A stretch of DNA of 64,000 nucleotides from contig CAMGYJ010000005.1 in the NCBI GenBank assembly GCA_946122785.1, forward strand, positions 35,702,002-35,766,001, given 5' to 3'. The notes under the pieces are model-generated. The model did not search any database. It worked only from the letters and a program-made list of their open reading frames with translations, and was not told where the DNA came from. The translations under genes were made by a program, and so were the position numbers. Below, one piece after another: positions 22,012 to 31,850 of this stretch (position 1 is the first letter of the stretch; each line of letters opens with the position of its first letter). The DNA is from Linum tenue (Eukaryota > Streptophyta > Magnoliopsida > Malpighiales > Linaceae).

Positions 22012-25000
22012 TTACACCCTGGAAAACAGCCAGGTCCGGAAATCAAACGCACGACTCATAGCCGGATACAAAGAGAGGGCCTTCTTAGCCACCGAATGGG
22101 CTACCCTATTGTTATGCCGACCTACAAATCTAACACTAAACCCAGGAGTGTTGCCAAGAATCTGAATGAGCTCCTCCAACACTGCTCCAAACCGACTATC
22201 CCGCGCATCCGCCTGATTAATTTTATCAATAATAACCTTCGCATCTCCTTCAAAGACCATCTCCGCAAAACCAAGTGACTGACACCACAGCACCGCTTCA
22301 CGAAGCGTAACCAACTCTACAACCAAGGGATCATCAAAACACGGAAACTGCACTCCCCTCGCCAATAAATAGCACCATCCGTAGCGAAAAGCACTACACC
22401 CCCAGCCGAGTGCGAACCCAATCTAACCGCCCCATCCCAACGGCACACAACCCCGTTCACCCCATCCTGACTCAAATGGAGCTGCTCCCTCTGGATACGT
22501 GCAGGAGGCCTATCCATTGGAAGCCGGACCCACTCATCATACTGTTGTTGAAATTGGCGCATGAGGGCCGGAAACCCGAACTGCTTGCCCTCAAAGACAA
22601 CCCATTTCCGCGACCGCCAGATCCTCCAAAGGATAGCCACAACGCCCATAACAACCGTAGGTTGGTGGACCACTGACAGTAGCCGTTTAAGGAACAAAGG
22701 GAACGTATGGTGAGGAAAGCCTTCTCCTAAGTGCGCCAGACCTGAATAATCCCAAAGGGCTCAAACAACTGGGCACTCAAGAAAAAGATGCTCCATGGTT
22801 TCCGACTCCGCCCAGCACACAGGGCACCTGGGATGAACAGGGACCCGTTTCTCAATAAGAGCCTCCGTAGTAGGCAGCAGCCGGTTAAGAATTTTCCAAA
22901 GAAAGACCTTCAATTTAGGAGGAATTTTCGCTTCCCACACACGAATCCAGCTCATTCTATCCATCCAACTAACCATCGATTTCCAACCCCCCCTGCGCTT
23001 ATCAAGAGAAACCGCTAAATGATAGGCAGACTTGACCGAGAACACTCCATCCGGAGTGGCATGCCAGAGTAGCCTATCGTCTACCGGCCGCCTTGGGAGA
23101 GGTATAGATTTGATGGCATCGCAGGTTGGTGGGTCAAACCATTGGCTCAGTTTCTGGTCATCCCAAACCCTTTCCCCCTGACGGATTACCTCCGAAACAG
23201 TCAAGGAGCCCTCATCTGGTAAGACCCTAGGATTAAATCGAGGAGGGTCCAATTGAAGAGAATGAATCCAATTAGAATGGAGGAGGGAAGCAGACCGACC
23301 ATCACCAATTTTCCACCGCAATGCCTATTCAAGAAGCTCCCGCCCATACAGGATACTTTGCCATCCCCACGAGGGGCGAGACCGAGCCTGAGCTTCAAGA
23401 AACGTGCCTGTAGGGAAATATTTGCCTTTGTAAACCTGAGCCAAAAGAGACTGGGGTTCAGTAAGAAGGCGCCACCCATCCTAGCTAGTAGCGCCTGATT
23501 AAACTGCTCAAAGTGGCGAAATCCCAATCCCCCATCATGCTTACTCCGACACATATTCCTCCAGGACATCCACCAAATACGAAAATGATCCTCAGTAACG
23601 CCCCACCAAAAGCGGGCTACATGTTTATCTAATAGGCGACACAAAGAGAGAGGCAATTTAAAGCATGACATCACATGCAGTGGCAGAGCCAAAGCAATGG
23701 ACTTGATCAATGTCTCCTTTGCTGCCCAGGATAAAGTCTTCTGTTTCCATCCCTGCAACCGCGCCAATAACTTCTCCTCCAGATACCTGAACGTGGCCAA
23801 TTTAGAACGCGCAAACAATGTGGGAAGACCCAGGTATTTATCATGAACCCCTACTGCTCCCACACCCAAAACCGTAGCCAAGAAATCCTTATCCGCGCGC
23901 ACAACATTTCGGCTAAAGCAAACAGCCGATTTTTCCAAATTCACCCGCTGGCCACTCAATTCCTCATACTCATTCAGAACTTCAATCAAATTCTCACATT
24001 CCTGGAGAGTGCCACGTAGAAAAAGATAAGAATCATCAGCAAAGAAGAGATGAGAAATTCGGGGCGCACGAGGGGCCACTTTCACCCCCCCCCCCCAAAC
24101 GGTCATCTAGAATAGCTTTCCGAAGAAGCGCCGCAAAACCCTCTGTGCAGAGCACAAATAAGAGAGGTGACAACGGGTCACCTTGCCGAAACCCTCTGGA
24201 TGAAGTGAAATATCCTGAGGGGGTGCCATTCATGAGGATAGAGAAGGAGGCAGACCGAAGACATTCATGAATCCATCCTCGCCAGGTGGAATTAAAGCCC
24301 ATTTTCTCCAAAACTGATAGAAGAAAAGTCCATTCGACTCTATCATAGGCCTTTTCCATGTCAACCTTTAGAGCCATGTAACCTTTCTTACCACGCGTTT
24401 TGATTTTCAAATAGTGCATTAACTCATATTCCAGGAGAATATTTTCAACAATCTGCCGGTCTCTAATAAAAGCATTCTGACCCTCGGAGACAATTTGCGG
24501 CAAGAGGCAAGCAAGTCTTTCAGCCATGATTTTGGTAATAACCTTATAAACAAACTGGCACAGGCTAATAGGGCGTAATTGTCGCATCGATTCCACCGTA
24601 TCCACCTTCGGGATTAAGGTGAGCCAGGTGTGATTAAAACTCCAGAGTAGTCTGCTAGTCGCAAAAAATGAACACACCGCATCCACCACCGAAGCACCCA
24701 CAATATCCCAGAAGGATTTGAAGAATTTGCCAGTGAAACCATCCGAACCCGGTGCCTGTTTCGACCCCATTGCAAACACCGTTCGGCGGACCTCACTAGG
24801 GAGAACTTCCGCCGTTAGTCTAGCGTTCATCTCAGGCGTGACCTTACGAGCAATTGGCAGAGATGCCACCGATCCGCCATGTTAGGTACCTGGTTCTCCG
24901 AAGAGAAGAGATGCTGATAGAAAGATGTTGCAATGTGAGCCTTCCCATGCTCCTCTGTTACCCATTCCCCATTCTCACTACGAAGGCCCTCCACAAAATT

Positions 25001-26098
25001 CTTTTTACGCCTAACTCTGGTAACGGTATGAAAATAAGTTGTATTTTGATCACCCTTCTTCAACCAGTGGACCTTCGACTTTTGCTGCCAATAAGCCTCC
25101 TCCGCCTCCCACTGACGATTCAATTCCATCTCCAGATCACGAATCACATCCCAGTCAATAGGATGGACGCCTTTGATCCTCTCAATTTCACTCTGAATAG
25201 TTCTGATGTTCCGCAGAGAATTGGTAGTGCCAGCCCTACTCCAGTCATATAACAAATGGCGGAGGCGCTTGAGACGTTCCCAAAGACAGAACATGGGCAT
25301 TCCCTGAATCTCCTCCTGTCAAACGTAACAAACCATGGCTCGAACCTCCGGGTTATCCGCCCAACGGGCATCAAACCGAAACGGGCATCAAGCGTAGGGC
25401 TTATCCGAGAGGAGGAGCGCACGATGGTCAGAGCCTTGGTCCGTGAAATGCTTAACCAAGGTCTCAGGGAACTGGTCAACCCAGGTCTGAGAGGAAAGGG
25501 CCCTATCCAGCCATTCCCGAATGCAAGTGTTACCCATCCTACGGTTAGTCCAAGTGAAAGGGCCACCAAGAAAACCGGGATCATGCAGGCCCAGGTCATG
25601 AATAAAATCACGCAGACTGATCGAGTGAGCAGCATTCCACGGGTTCCCATCATCTTTTTCGCTCATATGAAGGGTCGTATTGAAATCGCCAATGACCACA
25701 TAAGGAAGTGTAATAGAAGAGCAAAATTCGCGGAGGTGGGCCAACTGGCCAGCTCGAATATCAGAACGACAGCTAATATAAACACAAATCACAATATAAG
25801 AAAAATTGACTTCATTAATCTTGGAGCAAATACAGAAGTTGGAATGATAAATCACCGAAGCATCAACTCCGGGGGACCAAGCTATAACTAACCCACCAGA
25901 CGCATCAATTGCATCCACAAAAAAACACTGGGAAATATCAAAACCTAAACCCCGCATACGACGGGAAACAACACGCCGACTCGATCGTGTTTCAGAGAAA
26001 AACACGAGATCTGGCTTATTCGAACGAACTAATCCTACAACAGTTTGGAACGTGAGGGATGGTCCAATTCCTCTCACATTCCAGGCGAGGAGCTTCAT
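22012..26098 (-). pseudogene. LINE ORF2: endonuclease, reverse transcriptase and RNase H (broken)
   Basis: Starts MKLLAWNVRGIGPS, the opening of an AP-type endonuclease; GDFN (near residue 140) and SDHRALLL (near 225) are further endonuclease motifs. In-frame TGA codons follow at 25390-25388 and 25321-25319. The reverse transcriptase continues with GSKQAPGSDGFTGKFF, LRPISLCQFVYK, FRQGDPLSPLLF and the catalytic FADD at about 24043-24032. It is followed by a cysteine-rich connection domain (CPVCWAESETMEHLFLECP) and an RNase H with conserved acidic residues (WDGAVR, ELVTLREAV, FEGDAK). Frame changes lie near 24855, at the C12 run 24085-24096 (plus strand), near 23435 and near 22350. Further stops are a TAG near 23326 and one at 22763-22761. 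Order and family are clear; the protein is dead. Confidence 0.9.
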
Positions 26099-28331
26099 TT
26101 ATCGGGCTGGGGCCATTCCAGGATGGCTTCCTCCACCTTCTCATTATTATCAGTTATCTCCACAAATTGCTTCTTGGGGGTTGGCGGGACACCCACCTCT
26201 CCCTCCACATCCTCTAGGGGCCTTTTCAGAATCCCCATAGGCGGGGTGAGCATATTAGATCCATATTCATCCAGATCCCCAGTCTCCAGACCGGCAAGGT
26301 CACTACTCCCTGTACCAGTAATAATGCCACTGCCTCCATCCAAGGGCTGCTCCTCCACCTTATCGGCAATGGCCAACCCTGCCTCAAAAGCTTCTACCAC
26401 TCGGCTAACCCGGCCTTTGGAAGGAGTATCTTTCTTTTGGGATACCGCCTGCGGGATCCTTTTTTCGATCATAAAGCGCTGGGCTTCATCCTCCGATCCT
26501 GATCCATCCGAGTCTCCCACCGATGCATGGGGAGAACTCATTTTTCCATCCTTATCACATCCGGGCTTCACTATATCTCCACCCATATTGGAATCACAAG
26601 TAACGTCCCCCTTGGGCACCATTTTCTTCAACACAGCCCCATGCACCACAACTCCATCACCCACAGCCTTCTTCGACTTTCGCTTGCCACGCGAGGGGCC
26701 TGACTGCGGCTGCTCCATTCCCCTGGCCTCAGACCCAGCATCCGTCCCAGCATCACGGGGCACAGCCCCATCACTTTCAATCTTCAGCAGCGGGGCCTTC
26801 CCCCGTCTCGGCTTCCTCTTCGACAGGGCACTCTCCCCCGCCAACTTAGGGAGAGGACTACCCACCGGACCCATAGGAGGACACCCCGGCCTAAGCCACG
26901 CCACGGCATCAACCAGCACAGGTGGCGCCTCCCCCATGATCACATCAGCTTGTGAAGCCGCTCGCTCCCCCGCCTGGTTCAGCGGAGGAAGCTTCGGACG
27001 GCGGGGTTTCGGTTTCCTTTTCATCGGAGTGTCGTCGCAAGCCGCCGTAGGAGCACCACCATGGCCAGGTCCCAGCAAAATTTCGTCCTCCCTATTCGAT
27101 TGCATTCCATCCACCGCACCTTGTGATGCATCTATCATATCGTCATCCGAATCCGCCTCAAGGAGAAGACGTCGGCGACGCGTCTCTGCATGGATCAGCG
27201 ACCCCTGAGCACCTGCTATCGTCACGTCCTCATCACACGGGGATTCCACCTGGGGAATCATCATCTCCTCTGCGTCACGAGCACCAGCAGCACCCTTCCC
27301 TTTATTTCGCCCTAGCTGATTTTGGCGAGCACTCCCCAGTCTCAGTTTGGGGTGCCTATTAATGATAATCCCACCCGGGCTTCCACGCCGACCTGGAGAC
27401 CGACCCGACCTTTTTCCACGTTGTGAGACCGGCTCCTCCTGGGAGACCGAACCCAAGGAAGTATGGGAGGGAGCATGGTGAACAGCCCTCGTCGAGGATT
27501 GGTGACGACCCCGAGGCCCCGAGTGCGATTCACTCTTCCCCACCGCCAACTTAGGGTGGTTCTGCTGGTTGATCCAAACCGAACGCCGGGAACCCCCAAG
27601 GGGAAGATCGTCACCATCATCTTCATAAAGTTTCCTGCCCAACTTCTTTGTGATCATATGAGGGCCATACCTCTCTTTCCCTTTCGGCGGGTCAAACCCG
27701 CATTCACGCCGCGCATGGCCAACTCGGCCACAATGGAAGCAGAAGCTCGGGAGAAACTCGTACTTGAGGCTTACCCAGAAGCCATCCACTTCATCACTAA
27801 CCGCCATCAGCTGCGATCGGAGAGGCTTGGAGAAATCTATAGTAGTGTTAACCTTTATAAGTCGCTTTCCAGAATCCTTGCAAACAAAGATTCCTGACTC
27901 CAGCACCGGCCCAACAGTGGTCGCAATAATTTTCTGACCAAAAGGTTTGGTACAGCAATCCTCCATGACTTCCCATAACTGGACACGGAACGGAGCCTTC
28001 GCCATCTCATCAAAAATGCCTTTCGTGATCACCGGAGCCCATACCGAAGGACCAGCAGTCGGTCCTTGATAATCCATGGGTTGCGGGACAGAGCCCACTT
28101 CTTGGCTTCCTCATTTGGTAGGATGATTTCAAAGAGCCCCTGCTTAGTCTTCAGGACCTTCAGCTGGCCACGAATCTTCCATGCATCCAGCAGATCGTTC
28201 CGCAGCTCCAAGGTGTTAACTTGGTCATTTGTGAACAGCCGACCTAAAAGGGAGCGGGAAGCTCGGAAACGGGTTGATTGAACCTCCTCGAGGGAGAACT
28301 GGACCACTTGATCATCAGTTATGTGCGCCAT
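26095..28331 (-). pseudogene. LINE ORF1: DUF4283 / CCHC nucleic-acid-binding protein (frameshifted)
   Basis: Begins MAHITDDQVVQFSLEEVQ at 28331 and runs through a DUF4283-like domain ending in WIIKDRLLVLR. The frame breaks near 28041-28049, and the protein continues in the next frame with WAPVITKGIFDEMAKAPFRV. A zinc knuckle CFHCGRVGHARREC (CX2CX4HX4C) lies at 27741-27700. The C-terminal 500 residues are basic and low in structure (KRGKRSGRSPGRRG, KPKPRRPKLPP), as expected for an RNA-binding LINE ORF1. One lost base would explain the frame change; the rest is open to the stop at 26097-26095, which overlaps the ORF2 start codon. Confidence 0.85.
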
Positions 28332-29499
28332 CGTGCACCGCACCTGGCAATAATATGAAGAGTGCATGTAATAATCGGAGGGCCCGACCCTAGCATCGCG
28401 TCCGACAAAGAGGTCGGCGGGAGCTTAACGGGTATTTGATCAATCATCATAGTATTATAAGAAAGAGGAGGCGCGGAATCCCAGAGGTAATAATAATTAC
28501 CTGAGCAGCTATCCAACGAAAGCAAGAGCTCCGAAGACCCGACGCCAACAGCAGAGAACAAGAACTCCGATATTCCAACCGCAGCAGGATTTTGCCGAGA
28601 AGAGTTTATGGTGTTCAGTTTCTGCGCAGGGGGTTTAAATAAAGTCTCGACCCTCTTCTTGGACTCTTGTTGGGTCACGGTGAGAGACAGAGTTAGAGGG
28701 CAAGTAGGAATAGGATTCCTAAGCAGATTAGGGGCATGATAGGGATCTTTACGTTGGGATCAGATACACTGGTACCAATCCCACAATCCCGATAATCCAG
28801 GGGGGATCAATTCCGAGCATCTCGCCCAGAAACGGTTACTACCCCAATCGCAGAATCCGGCGTGTAAGATCCACGAGGTCCTGCCGGGGGGCACAGCTGC
28901 CGTCGATCTAATCGACCTCGCCGGGGCACAACGTCGTGGACGACGGATGGATAGGGAGCGAACCTCCATCGCCTCCGCCACAAAGTCCCGGTCCCCCTGG
29001 CTGAGCAGGTCGACATTTGTCCCCATAAACTTACTACCACCATTGTTACACTCGCCGTTCTCGGATAACAGCGACGGATCGCCTACCGGTTCAAACGACG
29101 ATGGGAGCCAAAATCTCCATCCATAAGTTCTACCGAGCCTGCATTTTTTCGCAGGGCTGGTAATCGAAGATAACATATCACTCGAGGAATGATAATCCTC
29201 GCACAACTGCGCCCATTTTCGTTTACAGAGCGCTCGTTTCCCACGAGTAGGACAACGATACCACAAAAGGTTCCGACGCCTCGAAGTCGCGTGCCTGTAA
29301 CTAGGATCGCCGAACGTCCGATCCCCAGTATTACCGCAACGTCGCTCATGCTGGTTCTTCAAACTCGTCAGCAGGATGGCAGAGAGGAGAATCAACAGGC
29401 GATCACCAAGCCTGCGAAGCCAATTGAGAAGAGAGGAGAGAGCTCCTCTCATTTTTTTTTTTTATGATGATTACTACCACTACTAACCCCAAAGCTAAA
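28332..29499 (-). other. LINE 5' leader with a 230-codon open frame
   Basis: The 1.17-kb leader upstream of ORF1 contains a long minus-strand frame at 29452-28760 (230 codons, starting MRGALSSLLNWLRRLGDRLL) and a shorter one at 28678-28319. Neither resembles a known domain. The composition is C/G-rich and the region should hold the internal RNA polymerase II promoter of the element. Whether the frame is translated is unknown. Confidence 0.5.
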
Positions 29500-29515
29500 T
29501 TTATATCACTACACT

Positions 29516-29879
29516 ATGAATGCCTTACATAACAATATTTACTAAACTATTATACAAGAAAGAGTTGAAATATGTGTTATGTAAGACTACAATAACAACT
29601 TTGCACTTTATGTAATCACATTGCATGTCAAAATGAATTGATAAGTAAAGTCGGATATGTTACCTACCATTTTCATAACGACTTAATATTTGAATGACAC
29701 TGCGCTAATATCTGTATCATATCTAAATAAAACACTACATATTTTGTGAGCATTACATAACACCATTTTACAACGATTATTCAACATAAATACGTTTGGT
29801 GAAGGTTATGTAATCACAGTTATTTCTTATGTAAGATTTGAACAAATGTGTTATGTTAGACTTCAGTTACAACTTTTCA
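29516..29879. other. AT-rich gene-free stretch with ttatgtaa repeats
   Basis: No gene is seen. Phrases such as ttatgtaatcaca and gttatgtaag(a)ct recur here and again at 30360-30420, on both sides of the MITE at 29889. This suggests that the MITE inserted into an older repetitive element. Confidence 0.4.
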
Positions 29880-30237
29880 CTTTTTTAAGGGTAATGACTA
29901 TTTAGTAGCCAAATCTTTTTCACATTTTTTTTATTAGTCAAACCTATTGAATTACTAATAATTAGTAAAATATTAATTTTCAGTTAGCAATTTTGTTAGT
30001 TTTATTGACTTGGCAAGATGATAGTTACTTGGAAGATATACATAGAGGTTAACATTCCAAAATTTTAGTATTTTAACTTAGAAAAGAGTTACAAAATTAT
30101 AGACGATAACATAAAAATGACTAATATTTTGATGCATTACAAAATGTTCGGCTAATTTTTAGTATTTCGATAGGTTTGACTAATAAAAAATAATCTGAAA
30201 AAAGTTTGGCTAATAAATAGTCATTACCCTTTTTTAA
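29880..30237. mobile_element. MITE, GGGTAATGACTATTTAGTAG family, 8-9 bp target duplication
   Basis: Left end GGGTAATGACTATTTAGTAG at 29889; the reverse-complemented right end near 30229 is GGGTAATGACTATTTATTAG. The terminal inverted repeats extend about 75 bp (both include TTATTAGTCAAACCTAT). The direct repeat cttttttaa at 29880-29888 and 30229-30237 flanks it, sharing one base with the terminus. The length of about 341 bp and long TIRs suggest a Mutator-type MITE. The same family forms the composite at 2546-3240. Confidence 0.75.
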
Positions 30238-31075
30238 TGAAGAACAACTTATCACTTTTTTTTATGAAGAACAACTTTTAGTTTTTTTAACTCAAAGTAA
30301 ATTCTAAATATGTAAATAAAACACCTATTACAGAAGATTTATGCAATGTAATTCTACAACTATTTAGGTAAATACGAGTTACGTAAATATTATGTAATGA
30401 ACTTTACATTTTATGCAATGGACCAAGGAAACATGCTATATTGAGTCAAAAAGTTCAATTTTCACTCATTATAATGACTTGAAAGTGTGATAGGAATTCT
30501 CTAAAATTAAAATAAAATATTAGCGAGAGATATTACAAATATTACTTAGAACAATTTATAGAGTAAGTTTTCTATCACAAAAGGATTATTGATTGTACAT
30601 ATGTTTATATTTCGGTAAATTCTTAGTACTAACTATCCCCTTAAACACATTGTATGAAGTACCTGTCTAAAATTTCAATTGATGAGTCAAATTTCATTAG
30701 GCAAAAAAATTTATGTATATCCACATTTAATATCTTCCAAAAATTCCAATCATTACACTAAAATGGTTTTAACAAAAACTAATTTTTTTTACAAACAAAC
30801 AAACAAACAAAAACTATTTAGCCTTTACATCATTCAAGGAAGATAAATAAACACAAACTTATTCAAATTAAATTTCAACCTACATCAATTCAACTATATT
30901 ATAATAAGATCATCCCACCACGAAGTGCGGGTCAATATGCTAGTTACTACAAAACTAAACAATTCAAACCGCATAAGTTCAAATTGCTGCATTTCTATTC
31001 AATGTTTCCTTTTGAGACACTTGAGCTAAATTCCCTCATCCAAACGTGGCTAATTTTGCTTTTTTCCTTTGAATT
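30238..31075. other. AT-rich gene-free stretch with a possible Helitron 3' end
   Basis: No gene is recognised. At 30912-30942 the plus strand reads atcccaccacgaagtgcggg, then tcaatatgctag followed by t. An imperfect GC-rich hairpin about 10 bases before CTAG(T) fits a plant Helitron 3' terminus. No 5' TC end was located. Confidence 0.4.
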
Positions 31076-31414
31076 TAAGGGGTCGTTTGGAAATTGTGAT
31101 TCTTCAAATTGATGTATTAAGTCAATTAGTGTATTATTATCATTTGATGTATTGATTCAATGCATGTATTAGGAAAATACTTTGTTTGGAAGAGTAATGA
31201 TAAAACAAAAAGTAGGGTAGACAATCCCTCATTAACAATCTCACCTTTTAGTGGAGATTTATAATCATTCATTTTGAGTGATTGTAGGTGGGCCCAACAA
31301 AAAGGTAATGCATGCATTCTAACTCAAAGTGAACCAAAAAAACGACTTAATCTTATCATTACATGTATTTGCTAAATACCTCACTTCAAATCTCAACCTC
31401 CAAACCACCCCTAA
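31076..31414. mobile_element. PIF/Harbinger-type MITE with TAA target duplication
   Basis: The left end GGGGTCGTTTGGAAATTG at 31079 and the reverse-complemented right end GGGGTGGTTTGGAGGTTG at 31411 are inverted repeats. The flanking triplet TAA occurs at 31076-31078 and 31412-31414, the 3-bp TWA duplication of Tourist-like elements. The element is 333 bp and non-coding. It lies about 240 bp upstream of the TATA box of PDR copy B and has no counterpart at copy A. Confidence 0.8.
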
Positions 31415-31577
31415 ATGACTTACTGTTAAAAAAATCTAAAGGCTTGGACTATAAAATTAAAATCAAAATTCGGCGATCAAATTGACTTGCCCATTCCATC
31501 TTCCAGAAACCCAATAAAATAAACACAAGTTATTGACCAATAGCCGGTGAGTTGTCAAAAAGGAAAGAAAAGAAAGT

Positions 31578-31656
31578 TTGACAATTCAATGGCCGCCACA
31601 ACAGTGATCCGAATCGAGGACTCACGACCGGTCCGCCGCCCTCGCCCCGTATAAAA
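31578..31656 (+). promoter_or_regulatory. Core promoter of PDR copy B
   Basis: TATA box tataaaa at 31650-31656, about 200 bp before the start codon. GCCGCCACAAC lies at about 31592-31602. TTGACA at 31578-31583 lies where copy A has the W-box TTGACT, so the W-box consensus is altered here. The arrangement matches copy A, but the spacing and flanks have diverged. Confidence 0.6.
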
Positions 31657-31850
31657 CCATCTCCATTTCCCTCCCATTCTGAAAGCCATCTCACCTCACC
31701 AAAAACCCTTCACCCATCCCATTTCCTCTGCTCCCCATTCTCCTGGAGCGCTCTCTCTCCCCATTTCTTTCAACAAACCAACTCATCATTTCCTACTGCA
31801 ACTGTTCTTGAGGTGTTAGACCCTTTTCTCTTTGTTATTGCTCCCCAGAA

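Larger units (their letters stand above)
21951..29515 (-). mobile_element. L1-type LINE, full length but inactivated, with 16-bp target duplication
   Basis: The element occupies 21967-29499 on the minus strand and is flanked by the perfect direct repeat TTTATATCACTACACT at 21951-21966 and 29500-29515. Its 3' end is an A-run (T-run on the plus strand at 21966-21975). In 5' to 3' order on the minus strand: leader (29499-28332), ORF1 with a CCHC knuckle (28331-26095), then ORF2 with AP endonuclease, reverse transcriptase, connection region and C-terminal RNase H (26098-22012). Both ORFs contain frameshifts and stops, so it cannot move on its own. It inserted into AT-rich DNA at the edge of the truncated TRIM, in the spacer between PDR A and B. 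Confidence 0.92.

Noticed and set aside
26045..27208. Long plus-strand open frame (387 codons)
   Set aside because: It lies antisense to the C-terminal part of LINE ORF1, whose GC-rich composition keeps the opposite strand open. Its proline/serine-rich translation matches no family.
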